Origin: Chitinophagaceae bacterium
Lineage (GTDB): Bacteria > Bacteroidota > Bacteroidia > Chitinophagales > Chitinophagaceae
Direction of reading: 5' to 3'
NCBI GenBank assembly: GCA_947463755.1
Contig: CANHUK010000066.1
Span: forward strand, 1-7,480
DNA: 7,480 nt
Under the pieces are notes generated by a model. That model had not been told where the DNA came from. It saw only the letters and a list, made by a program, of their open reading frames with translations, and ran no database searches. This document shows positions 7,311 through 7,480 of the stretch, piece by piece (position 1 is the stretch's first letter; every line of letters begins with the position of its first letter). Made by a program: the position numbers and the translations under genes.

Positions 7311-7480
7311 ATGAAGATCAATATCCTTTCCGCTGCAATCCTGGCATCAACGACGTTGATGCTCTGTTCTTCTGTGCAGGCGCAGTATCGGCAGAACTTC
7401 GGACTGGTCCGTCCGCAGCCTGAAGCTACATTGCCCAAGGGGAAAGCTCCATTCGATGTGCCCGTTCGTAAGGCGAAGCA
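7311..7480 (+). CDS. Exported protein, N-terminal fragment (3' partial)
   Basis: The frame opens at an ATG 43 nt after the previous stop and runs off the window after 56 full codons. The first 24 residues form a clear signal peptide: MKINILSAAILAS, a hydrophobic core, and SSVQA|Q as the likely signal peptidase I site. A cysteine at residue 19 lies within the hydrophobic part, but the preceding LML does not make a good lipobox. The mature start, QYRQNFGLVRPQPEATLPKG, is proline- and lysine-rich and not recognisable to me. Given its neighbours it is probably another secreted PUL component, such as an enzyme or binding protein, but the function cannot be assigned from this fragment. The leader before the ATG is A-rich (AAAATAATGAC) without a Shine-Dalgarno motif. 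An upstream ATG at 7306 reaches a stop after two codons and can be discounted. Confidence 0.8.
   Translation, partial: MKINILSAAILASTTLMLCSSVQAQYRQNFGLVRPQPEATLPKGKAPFDVPVRKAK

Overview
The window looks like part of a polysaccharide utilization locus (PUL) from a Bacteroidota bacterium, probably a relatively GC-rich lineage such as a Chitinophagaceae-type organism (by eye; the genus cannot be fixed). The evidence is a SusD-family glycan-binding protein followed by a DUF3823-type surface lipoprotein, then a run of secreted enzymes, all on the + strand. Gene starts lack a clear Shine-Dalgarno sequence, and the GH, sulfatase and last genes instead have an A-rich leader just before the ATG, as is usual in this phylum.

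Layout: (1) 3-1718, SusD homologue, its 5' end cut off by the window edge; the partner SusC TonB-dependent transporter is expected upstream but is not visible. (2) 1737-2462, DUF3823-type lipoprotein, 18 nt after SusD. (3) 2511-2544, a strong perfect hairpin in the 102-nt gap. (4) 2565-3803, a secreted TIM-barrel glycoside-hydrolase-like protein with clan GH-A-type glutamates but no family I can name. (5) 3838-3870, a second strong hairpin. (6) 3884-5422, a family S1 sulfatase with a Cys-type formylglycine motif. (7) 5468-7267, a large secreted protein of unknown function with about ten Asp-rich, EF-hand-like calcium-binding loops. (8) 7311 to the window end, the first 56 codons of another exported protein.

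A plausible joint role (inference): the SusCD complex and the DUF3823 lipoprotein capture and import a glycan at the outer membrane, while the sulfatase and the GH-like enzyme remove sulfate and cleave glycosidic bonds. The Asp-rich protein may be a calcium-dependent glycan-binding or structural partner, or an unrecognised enzyme. The sulfatase points to a sulfated substrate, but the sugar cannot be identified from sequence alone. The most interesting items are the Asp-rich protein, the unassigned GH-like barrel, and the two hairpins placed too close to the next start codon to leave room for a promoter. No RNA genes, insertion sequences or CRISPR arrays were seen. No gap exceeds 102 nt.
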